From Anammoximicrobium sp964645045 (lineage in GTDB: Bacteria > Planctomycetota > Planctomycetia > Pirellulales > Pirellulaceae): a stretch of 64,000 nucleotides of DNA. How positions within the stretch are numbered: the stretch's first letter is position 1; the number at the start of each line of letters is the position of its first letter. Location: NCBI GenBank assembly GCA_964645045.1, contig CAZXYZ010000030.1, positions 1 to 64,000 on the forward strand, read 5' to 3'. The position numbers and the translations under genes were made by a program. Positions 19,197 to 28,400 of the stretch are shown here, one piece after another. The notes beneath the pieces were generated by a model, which worked only from the letters and a program-made list of their open reading frames with translations, was not told where the DNA came from and made no database searches.

Positions 19197-20756
19197 CTAC
19201 GTCTTTGCGGGCGGTTTGACGTCGATCCCCAGTTTTTCAGCGGTCAGGATGTTTAGCAGAGCGCCCAACATGCTGGTCTGGCCGCCGCCGTCGCTCCCGC
19301 CGGTCACGAACAACTGCGCGGGAACCAGTGGCTGCTGGCTCTGACGAAGTTGTTCCGCGACGATGGCCATGGCGTACAGCCGTGGATCGCCATAGGAGTT
19401 GATCTTCAGTTGGAGTACCGCCGCTTCTGCGTTCCCGCCGCTGGCGATCCGCCGGCCTTCGCCCTCCCCGATGAGCGATGCTTTCTTGCCTTCGCCCTCG
19501 CCGAGCAGCGCGGCCTGCTTGGCTTGGGCCTCCGCGAGGACGAGCATCTTGCCAGCCTCCCCTTCACCTTGCAGTCTGGTCTGCTTGGCCGCTGCCTCCG
19601 CCTGTACGACCGTCGTTTCGGCTTGTTTGCGGGCCTTGGCCAGATCGGCGTCGCCGGTGTTCTCCGAAATTTTGATCTGCACCTGGGACTTGGTTAACTC
19701 CGCCTGCAACGCGGCCAGTGCCTGGGCTTCGTTGAGTGACTTCTCGCGAACGGCGGCTTCCTGCTGTTTCTGAAACGTCTCCACTTGCTCGATGGCGAAC
19801 TGCCGTTGCCGCAGTTGTTCGAGCAGGTTCTCGATTTTGATGTCGCCGGGCTTGGATTCCGGGCGACCGATCAACACGTCTACGCACTCAATGTCAAACT
19901 GCGTGAACTTTTTTCGAAGTTCCTCCCGGCCCTGCCGTTGGATTTCGTCGCGGTCATGGATCAACTGCAGCATCGATTTCTTGTGGGCCACGTCGCGGAA
20001 ATACGCGGACAACAGCGGATCAAGCGTCTGGGTAATCAACTGCTTCACGTCGCCGAACCGTTGAATGACGGAGGGCGCCTTTTGGTAATCGATATGGACG
20101 ACCACGCTCAGGGGCAGCGTCGGTTCATAGGCATCCGCCGTAATCAGTTCGATGCTCGTCAGCGAATCATCGAGCTTGTGGTTTTCACTCCGTCCCGTAA
20201 TCCAGTGAAGCACGAAATTGGTTGTGGGCACAAGCACCACTTGGCCCGCCGACGTGTTGAAGGCGTACTTGCCGGGTCCGAGGGCCACTTCCCAGACTCC
20301 CTTCTCCCCCTCCTGGACACGTTCGCCGTGGCGGAATTCGCGGCCCGAAGTGTCCGCTCCCTTCTTGCCATAGAAACTGACGACGACACCCACCTGGCCG
20401 ATGGGCACGACTTGCTTGGAGATCATCTCGACCGTGGCGAACCAGCGGTTGATGAAATACGTACCGTCAATCAGCGGGGTATACTGCACGCCCCGTCTTC
20501 CGCCCGCTCGCAGAAAGGCTTCGATATCCTGGTAGTTGTTGTGGAAGCAGGGATCGTACACACCTTCCCGGAGGAACCCCCGTTGACGGCCCTTTTGCCC
20601 ACGGTCCGCCGCCTTCTCCCCAGGCACTCCCAGGAACCTCTTCGCGTCTTGGAAGTTAAGTTCATCGCGGCTTCGGCGTTTTTCAATGCCGCAAGAGCGG
20701 CGAAACGTTCCACCGCATCCCGTTTCCCTGCACCCGAGCCGATGTCGAGACACCAC
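19197..20756 (-). CDS. SPFH/Band 7 (flotillin-like) protein with abnormal N-terminus
   Basis: 519 residues if read from 20756. Residues from about 72 on are a convincing large planctomycete SPFH protein: HNNYQDIEAFLRAGGRRG, YFINRWFATVEMISKQVVPI, GPGKYAFNTSAGQVVLVPTT, a Band 7 core, then an Ala/Glu/Gln-rich coiled coil (about 310-440) with repeated GEGEGKK/GEGEAGK phrases typical of flotillins. Relatives start with a membrane anchor and carry a long segment between the GEGVY and HNN motifs. Here REGVYDP runs straight into CFHNNYQD, and the first 50 residues are Arg/Cys-rich with no membrane segment. I infer a deletion at the 5' end, perhaps with no native start left. No convincing Shine-Dalgarno was found. 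It could be a decaying gene or a soluble variant. Flotillin-like proteins scaffold membrane microdomains. Confidence 0.7.
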   Translation of the reverse strand: MVSRHRLGCRETGCGGTFRRSCGIEKRRSRDELNFQDAKRFLGVPGEKAADRGQKGRQRGFLREGVYDPCFHNNYQDIEAFLRAGGRRGVQYTPLIDGTYFINRWFATVEMISKQVVPIGQVGVVVSFYGKKGADTSGREFRHGERVQEGEKGVWEVALGPGKYAFNTSAGQVVLVPTTNFVLHWITGRSENHKLDDSLTSIELITADAYEPTLPLSVVVHIDYQKAPSVIQRFGDVKQLITQTLDPLLSAYFRDVAHKKSMLQLIHDRDEIQRQGREELRKKFTQFDIECVDVLIGRPESKPGDIKIENLLEQLRQRQFAIEQVETFQKQQEAAVREKSLNEAQALAALQAELTKSQVQIKISENTGDADLAKARKQAETTVVQAEAAAKQTRLQGEGEAGKMLVLAEAQAKQAALLGEGEGKKASLIGEGEGRRIASGGNAEAAVLQLKINSYGDPRLYAMAIVAEQLRQSQQPLVPAQLFVTGGSDGGGQTSMLGALLNILTAEKLGIDVKPPAKT

Positions 20757-20828
20757 GCGCGGTCACCACTGGCTTGTTTGGCGCGGGGCCAAGGCGGCCT
20801 TCGGCCGCAGCCGAATGCGTCGAAGTCG

Positions 20829-20898
20829 TTGAACAGGAGGGAACAGAGCAAACTGAGTCGCGGCATTCTCTCTGTTGTCTCCGTTTCCTCCTGTTCAA
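20829..20898. repeat. TTGAACAGGAGG inverted repeat
   Basis: Left arm TTGAACAGGAGGGAACAGAG and right arm ending TTTCCTCCTGTTCAA. The sequence lies directly upstream of the abnormal 5' end of the SPFH gene. A related GGAACAGCAGGAAACAGAGA occurs at about 44873. Confidence 0.75.
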
Positions 20899-20992
20899 AA
20901 TGCCCGCAGGACAACCAGAAATCGGGGAATCATCGCACGAAGATGTGCCATTTTCAAACGCGCACGGAATCAATCACCGGCGCAAGAAAATG

Positions 20993-21023
20993 CAACGGCA
21001 GAGGGTTTGCCCCTCTGCCGTTG
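20993..21023 (-). terminator. Strong hairpin, probable terminator
   Basis: CAACGGCAGAGG and CCTCTGCCGTTG form a perfect 12-bp stem with a 7-base loop. No T-run follows on either strand. It is about 45 bases past the stop codon of the minus-strand remnant at 21067, where a terminator would be expected. Confidence 0.5.
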
Positions 21024-21066
21024 CCCATTTGCTTCACCTCGGCGAGTGATGTTCTTCCCGGCCCGG

Positions 21067-21307
21067 CTAGTGCAGCGGCGCGCCCTTGTCGTTGACGAAG
21101 ACGTCAAACACCACGAACAGGCTCGGGTCGTAGGGCACGACGCTGGCGTGGTTGGTCACCAGCAGCGTCCCGTCGTGGTTGTTAAAGGCGATGTTGGCCG
21201 GATTGGCCCAGGGAACCGGCGGCCCCAGAGGATCCAGCGCCGGCCCGCCGTAAACCGCGTCTACCGAGCCGTCCGGGTTGAGGACCGTGATGGTGCTCGT
21301 CAGCGGT
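21067..21307 (-). pseudogene. C-terminal remnant of an SMP-30/gluconolactonase-like secreted protein
   Basis: The minus strand reads TSTITVLNPDGSVDAVYGGP, then PWANPANIAFNNHDGTLLVT and NHASVVPYDPSLFVVFDVFV, ending NDKGAPLH at a TAG (21067-21069). NPANIAF...LLVTNH is the blade phrase of SMP-30/NHL-type beta-propellers, and the .SLF.VFDVFV.D.G.PL ending is typical of planctomycete members. About 77 of an expected 350 or more residues remain. A TGA in the same frame lies three codons before the readable part, and the small mobile element at 21321-21466 follows within about 15 bases. Confidence 0.6.
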
Positions 21308-21320
21308 CAGGCGCCGCGGC

Positions 21321-21466
21321 CACCCCTGTAAAGGTGCCAACTTCGCTGGAGTCCACGCTTTAGCGTGTTTTTGTGGCGGGCATGGCCCGCCCGGCACGCT
21401 AAAGCGTGGACTCCAACAAGACCCGGCACTGCGGACTTCCCAGCAAATCGCACCTTTACAGGGGTG
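21321..21466. mobile_element. MITE-like element, copy 1, with flanking duplication
   Basis: 146 bp with perfect terminal inverted repeats: CACCCCTGTAAAGGTGC at the left end and GCACCTTTACAGGGGTG at the right. Inside is a long hairpin whose arms are TGGAGTCCACGCTTTAGCGT and its inverse. It is flanked by the same 11 bases, GGCGCCGCGGC, at 21310-21320 and 21467-21477, as expected of a target-site duplication. It encodes no protein of useful length, so it would be non-autonomous. A second copy is at 42944-43092. Confidence 0.88.
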
Positions 21467-21597
21467 GGCGCCGCGGCCTTGCAAGATTCTAGGGGGCCCG
21501 CCACCCGCGGCAAGCCGGAAATGCGTCACTGCGTGAGCGGCGAGTCGGTTCGCAGCCACGGACCACGTGCGGACCACTGGCACCTCCTGGCGCGGCG

Positions 21598-22056
21598 TTA
21601 CCTCAAACTTTCTCCGCCGGGCAACTCGTTGTTGTCGGACTGCAGGTGGAGCCCATAACCCGGCCCGCTGAACTGGTCCGGCGTGATCGCGATGCGGACT
21701 TTGCCGTTCCAGCCGGTGGCGAGCGTGTCCGGTTGCGAGCCCGGCTGCGTGTAGCCGTCGATCGTCACCGTTTCGGTGACGGCCGGAAGGCTCGTGTGCA
21801 ACTTGATCGTCTGCGCGCCGTTGCCGGGGATGTTGAAGGCGATCGTGTCGGCGCCGGGCGCCGTATTGGCCGCGACAATCGCCTGCCGCAGCGACCCCGG
21901 ACCGCCGCCGGCCGTGTTGACGACGGTGAACGTCGACAGCAGTTCCCGCGTTTCCAGCGCTTCCAATGTCAGTCGCCGCCCCGCGGTTCGCGGCCGGCGG
22001 CGCTTACTCGATCGCTGCTCACCCCGGTACTTCCTCAGCCCACGAAGCCAACGCAT
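21598..22056 (-). pseudogene. Truncated LEPR-XLL beta-helix surface protein
   Basis: 152 codons from the ATG at 22056, preceded by AGAGGAGG at a good distance. The Arg-rich start contains the LEPR-XLL motif LTLEALETRELLS, then the start of a parallel beta-helix: TFTVVNTAGGGPGSLRQAIV and TVTIDGYTQPGSQPD. The 2,406-residue gene on the other strand opens with a near-parallel sequence (GVNDSGAGSLRQAILDAN, VTIDGYTQPGA), so the two are divergent paralogs. Here the reading frame ends after LPGGESLR, in what should be the first helix rungs, and the next coding-like sequence downstream belongs to a different family. Probably a 5' remnant, although a short secreted product remains possible. Confidence 0.6.
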
Positions 22057-22082
22057 GGCAACCTCCTCTTTGAAATCGAAAT

Positions 22083-22127
22083 GTGTCCGCCACCATAGAA
22101 TGCCGGAAGGCCGACGAAGTGTTACAG
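22083..22127 (-). promoter_or_regulatory. ECF-type promoter-like motif, copy 1
   Basis: On the minus strand CTGTAAC (22127-22121) is followed after 15 bases by CGGCATT (22105-22099), with GGCCT between them and GGCGGACAC downstream. The same boxes occur at 31123-31168 with the same spacing. A TGTAAC -35 is a known style for some ECF sigma factors. It lies 65 bases upstream of the start at 22056. Confidence 0.5.
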
Positions 22128-22195
22128 GGCGCGAGGATTTTCTGAGAAAACGCGGCGCGCTGCTGCCGCCGAGCCGTCGGGGCCCGTCGCCGAGG

Positions 22196-22284
22196 GATCA
22201 CCCACGGTCACTCGAAGTACCCCCTCGCCGGGTTCCATGTCGATGTCGAGCAGAACCCGGTCATGGGGCAGACGAGCCGCGATC
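22196..22284 (-). pseudogene. Duplicated 3' fragment of the small secreted protein gene at 29.9 kb
   Basis: The minus strand reads RLPHDRVLLDIDMEPGEGVL then RVTVGDP. The gene at 29861-30439 ends RLPYDRFLLDIDMGPGEDVL then RVIVGD. By eye about 70 of 78 aligned bases agree between 22196-22280 and 29886-29971. No other part of that gene is present. The fragment sits between two divergent surface-protein genes. Confidence 0.7.
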
Positions 22285-22485
22285 AACCGACGACTCGCCT
22301 ATTTGTTGACCGGTAACCTGATCGGGCAACCGCTCATCGTTCGAGGCGATCCCCAGGACCCCGGTGACGACGTCCCCTTGACCCGCGGTATTCGTGGGCG
22401 CCGCATTGTTGACATGAAGATGCTAAATGAATATGAGGATCGCGAAACGTTCGTCAGTTCGGCCAAGTAGTGCAGGAGGAGTAGC

Positions 22486-25400
22486 ATGATTTTCCGCCCG
22501 ACCGCCCGTCACCGCTTCCAACGCCGTCGCCATACGCGGTTTGAGCCCCGGTTCGAATTTCTGGAGGAACGGCGACTACTGACATCCTACTTGGTTACGG
22601 GCGTCAACGACTCCGGCGCCGGGTCCCTGCGGCAGGCGATTCTCGACGCCAATGCGGCAGCGGGTCCCGACGAGATCGTCTTCGCCATTCCCGGAACCGG
22701 TCCGCACACGATCCAGCCCTTGTCTGCTTTGCCCGAGGTCATCGACGGGGTCACGATCGACGGCTACACGCAGCCCGGAGCCGCGGTCAATACGCTGGAT
22801 GCGGGCACGAACGCCGTCCTGCAAATCGAATTGGACGGCAGCCTGGCGGGAGACGACGTGTCTGGACTGGTGTTCCGAAACGCCAGTTCCGTCGTACGCG
22901 GGTTGGCTGTCAATCGCTTCGACGGCGCGGGCGTCGCGGTCTGGGACGTGTACGATGGCGGCCACAGCGTTATCGAGGGGAACTTCCTTGGCACGGATAT
23001 CACCGGCCGACTTCCACGGGGCAATCGGAGCGACGGGATCCGGCTGGAGGCCGTCTGGGTCGGCAGCGCTGCGGTCGGCGGGGCCGATCCCGCCGCGCGG
23101 AACATCATTTCGGCCAGTACCGGCGAAAACTATATGGGCCAGAACGGCTCGGCGGGCAACGGCGTGTATACCGCCCAAGCCGCCAATGTCGTCATCGCGG
23201 GGAACTTGATCGGAACCGACAGCACGGGAACGCAATCGCTTGGAAATGCGGCCGACGGCATCAAGGTGACCTTCTCCGACAACACGCGAATCGGCGGGAC
23301 GGGGTCGGGTGAAGGAAACCTGATCTCTGGAAACGCTGCCTATGGCGTAGAGCTCGCGGTGCTTCACGGAACGGTTGTCCAGGGCAACCAGATTGGCACG
23401 GATGTCTCCGGCAGTCAGGCTCTGGCAAACGGCGCGGGTATGCTGATTGCTCACAGCAGCACAACGGTGATCGGTGGGGCATCGGCCGGCGCTGGCAACT
23501 TGATTTCCGGCAATTCAGGCGTGGGCATCGGACTCAGCCTGGCTACCGATTCGATCGTTCAAGGCAATCGCATCGGCACCGACCGCAACGGGATGCACCC
23601 CCTGGCAAACGGTGCCGGTATCGCCGTCAGCGATGCGAGCTCCCGGAACCTCATCGGGGGCTCGATCGCCGAGGCGGCCAACCTGATCTCCGCAAACAGC
23701 AGTCATGGCATTTTGCTGAACGGATCGGGCGTGACCGGAAATCGGATTCAGGGCAATCGGATCGGCACCGACGCGACCGGAAACGGCGGTTTGGGTAACG
23801 GGGTCACAGGCATTGCCATCATCGCCGGGGCATCCGGAAATCTCGTCGGCGGGACGGACACGGGAAGCGGAAACCTGATCGCCTACAATCAGCAATCGGG
23901 CGTCGGCGTCTTCTGGGAGGGCACGGCCAACGCGATTTTGGGTAATTCCATCCGCGACAACAACGCTTTGGGCATCTCCTTCAGCGGGGATTGGCCTACG
24001 CCCAACGATCCATTGGATGCCGATACGGGCCCGAACGGGCTGCAGAATTTCCCGCTGCTCAGCGGGGCGACCGCCACCGAAGTCAGCGGCTCGTTGAACA
24101 GCCTCCCGAACAGCCGCTTCCGCTTGGAGTTCTTTGCCAACGCCACCGCGGACCCGTCAGGATACGGTGAGGGCGGGCGATTGGCGGGCGCGTTCGAGGT
24201 CACGACCGACGGAGCCGGCAACGCCGACTTCACCGCGCCCCTGGCAGCACTGCTGCCGGGCGAGGAGTTTATTTCGGCCCCGGCCACGCGGCTGGAATGG
24301 GCCGGCGCCGTATGGACTCCGACGGACACCTCGGAATTCTCTCCGGTAATCTCGGTTGCTAGCGTCAAGCTGGACTCGAGCGGCAACTTGCGGGTGACGG
24401 ATGCAAAACTTGGTGGCAGGGACGATTCGCTCACGCTGAGCCGGGTGACCTTTGATGCAGTCCCCTATGTCCGCGTCCACGATCCCAATCAACTGCTGGG
24501 CGCCGGCGAAGGCTGCCGGCAGATCGACCCGCACACCGTCGACACGCCCCTGTCCGCCATCACCGGCGAGATCCTGATCGACACGCTCGGCGGCGACGAT
24601 CGGCTGACCATCGACTTCGCCGGCGGCAACCTGATTCCGCCCGGCGGGATTCACTTTGCGGGCGGATCGGGCGGCAGCGATTCCCTGGCGCTCGCTGGAG
24701 GAAGCACGATCGGTGTCGCGCACGCGTTCACCAATCCGAGCGACGGCAGCATCACGTTGTCCGGCGTTCTGGCCGGCACGATCCATTACACGGGGCTCGA
24801 GCCAATCAGCGACAACCTGGATGCGACGGACCGCGAATTCACGTTTCTCGGCGGGACGGAGCAGATCGTTATCGCCGCCGGCGCCACGCTGCCCAACAGG
24901 ATCGACTCGACGCTGGGCGAGTGGGTCGAGTTCACCAACCCGACCGGCAGCCTGAAGATCAACGCCGGTAGCGGCGACGATCTCATCACCGTCTCGTCCC
25001 TGCACGCCGCCTTTGACGCTTCGCTGACCATCAACGGCGATGCGGGCCATGACACCGTCAACCTCAACGCCGACATTTCATTCGCGGCCGACGAAGACCT
25101 CGATGTCAATCTCAGCGACGACGCCACGTCCGGCGATGTCGACTCGATCAACGTGGGTGCGGGCGTCAACCTGGCCACCGCGGGCACAGGCACGATCGAA
25201 CTGCGGGCCAGCCAAAAGATTGCCCTGGCCGGCGGCTCGAGCCTCGCCACGGAGGACGGCAGCCTGGTTGTCGCGGCCAACCAGCAGGCGGCGGCGGCGA
25301 ACGGCACTTTTGTCGGGCTGATGATTGACGACGCGTCGATCACCACGGCCGGTGGCAATATCGAATTGCGCGGCCGGGGCGGTGACACCGGCAATGGCAA

Positions 25401-28400
25401 CTATGGCGTCGCCATCCATTCGGCATCTGTACAGGCAGGCGGCGCGGGCACCGTCACGGTCGTCGGCAGCGGCGGCGCCAGCAGTGGAAACTCGAACTAC
25501 GGCGTCGACGTTTACGGTGGCGGCCTGGTCACCTCCTCGGGAGGCGATGTGCAGGTGACCGGGACCGGTTCCGGGGCCGGCGGCGGCGGCATCGGTGTCC
25601 TGGTTCGTTACGGTGGCCGGATTGGCGCGGGTGGCCCGGGCAAGGTCACCGTGACCGGTACGGGCAGCCTCGCTTCCGGCGACGGCAACTCCGGCGTGTG
25701 GGTGAACGGAACGGGAGCCACGATTTCCTCCAGCGGCGGCGACGTGCTGGTGGCGGGAATCGGCCGTGGTTCAGGCACAAGCCAGAACAGCCGTGGCGTG
25801 CAAGTGCAGGCGGGTGGATTGGTGACCGCAGGTGGAACCGGAACGGTCACGGTGGAAGGCCGGGGCGGTGTCGGTGAGGGAAACCAGAACTACGGCGTTT
25901 ACCTGGTGGGCAGCGAAAGCACGGTGAGCGCCGTTACTTCGGCCGCAGGCAACGTCCACATCGGCGGAACCGGGGGAGGAGCCGGAGCCAGCAACCTCAA
26001 CACGGGGGTACTGGTCGGTGTCGGTGGCCGGATCGACGCGGGTGGCGGAGGCACCGTCACCGTGGACGGCACCGGAGGAAGCGGATGGGGGACCGGCAAT
26101 GCAGGCGTGCGGGTCGGCGGCGTCGGAGCCCTGATCACTGCGAACGGTGGCGACATCTCGGTGACCGGGACCGGAGGGGGAGGGGCGTCGCCACTGGGTA
26201 TCCAGGTAACCTCCGACGGGAGCATCGCCGGCGCGACTGCCGGGCCCACCGTCTCGCTCACCGCCGATTCCATCGACCTCGCCTCCGCTGTTTCGATTCA
26301 GGCTGGACCCAACGTGGTTGCCCTCCGTCCCAAAACGCCGGGCACCCTCATCAACCTGGGCTCGACGACCAATGTAACCGCTGGCACGCTGGAACTGTCC
26401 GATGCGGAACTGGATCGCATCACGGCGAGCACGATCCAGGTCGGCGCGGCGACGGACCCGCTCATCGTCAGCGCGCCGATCAGTCTCGCGGGGGGCATCA
26501 GCCTCTCCGCAATCGCCACCAGCATTGCCTTCGCAACCGCAACGGCGGATCTCTCCACGCAGGAATCCGGCGCGATCACGCTATCGGCGACGCGGAGCAT
26601 CAGCCTGGCGTCCGGTTCCAGCATTACGGCGGCCGATGGCGATGTCACCCTGCTCGCCAATCGCGGCACGACTCCGGCGTCGGGCAACTTCGTCGGGATC
26701 GACATCAATAGCGCGGTCATTGAGGTGAGTGGTGAGGGCCGCTTGGAGTTGCGGGGCCGCGGCGGCGATGATGCGACGAGTAGCCAGTTCGGGATTCAGG
26801 TTCGCGGCACGGGCCAGATTCTTGGTGGAATCGGCTCCGTTGTGGTTGAGGGGACCGGCGGAGCCGGCGCGGCCAATAGCAATACAGGCGTGTACCTGAA
26901 CACGACCGGCTTGGCAATCAGTTCTACGGCGGGCGACATCAGCGTGGCGGGAACGGGCGGCGGAAGCGGGGCCAGCGCGGGCAACCTGGGCATCCGGTCG
27001 CTGGGCCGGGTAATTGCCGGAGGGACCGGGACGGTCACCCTGAACGGTGCCGGCGGCACCGGCTTGGGAAATGGCAATCACGGGATCCTCTTAACCGGTT
27101 CGTCCGCGCTGGTCAGTTCGAACGGCGGCGTCGTCGTCGTGATTGGCACCGGCGGCGGGGCGGGCGCTTCGGGCGCGAACCATGGCGTCTTTCTGACGAA
27201 TGGCGGTCAGATCGTCGGCGGAGGGATGGGGCCGGTCGACGTCACGGGAACCGCAGGCCGGGGATCCGGCAATGAAAGTACCGGCGTCTTCCTGCGCGAT
27301 AGCGGTTCCGCGATTCTGACCAGCGGGGGCGACGTGACCGTCGTTGGCATGGGTGGAGGAGAGGGGACGAGCAACGCCGGCCGTGGAGTGTTCGCTTACG
27401 GCGGCGGACAGATCCGCGCCGCGGGCAACGGCAGCGTGTCGGTCACGGGTGTCGGGGGTGCGACCTCCGGCCTGGGCAATGACGGCGTCTGGCTTGTCTA
27501 TGGCGGCTCGTTGATCTCTTCGGAAAACGGCGACGTATCGGTGACGGGAGTCGGGGGAAGCGAGGGCGGCAGCGGGGGCGGCTACGGCGTCTGCGTCAAC
27601 CTGGGCGCGCTCGTGGCTGCCGGCGGGACCGGCAGCTTGTCCGTCACCGGCACGGGCGCGCAGGGCAACGGCGCAAACAGTCACGGCGTGTTCGTCGCCG
27701 ACATCGGGCTGGGTTTTGCCTCGACGGACGGGGATATTGTGGTTCAGGCAACGGCGGGTACGGGCCCGAACAGCAGCGCGCTGCGATTGACACCTTCCCA
27801 AGGCATCTCCACAAGCGGCCGGGGCAACGTGCATGTAACGGCGGACAGCATGGTCTTTGTCGGCGGCATCGATGCCGGCGGCAATCTGGTTTCGCTGGCC
27901 CCGGCATCGGCCGGGACAACGATCAACTTGGGTGGCAGTGACGCCGTCGGGATCCTCGGACTGACGGACGCCGAACTCGACCGCATCACCGCGGGCACCC
28001 TGCGCGTCGGCGGCGACGGCAGCGGCGCGATCACGGTCACTGCGGACGTTACGCGTCCGGCCAGTACCGATCTGGAACTTGTCAGCGGAAGCGACGTGAT
28101 CCTCAGCGGCGGCCAGGTCGACACCGGCGGCGGCACGCTGTTGCTCGATTCGGGCGTGTCTCCTGCGGCGGTCCAGCCCGGCAAGCCGGGAACCGACGTC
28201 ATCGCCGGCACGCTTTCCTTCGGCGGCGACTTGGAGATCAAGGTCAACGGCACGGTGGTCGACACGCAGTACACCCAACTCAAGGTCGCCGGCATCGTCG
28301 ATTTGACGGGAGCGGAACTCAAGATTTCGGGCACCTACACGCCGGTGACCGCCGATCGTCTCCTGATTGTCAACAACGATGGTGGCGACGCGGTGATTGG

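Noticed and set aside
22285..22470. Minus-strand frame containing NAAPTNTAGQGDVVTGVLGI
   Set aside because: It looks somewhat coding but is short, lacks a start and matches nothing I recognise; not enough to annotate.
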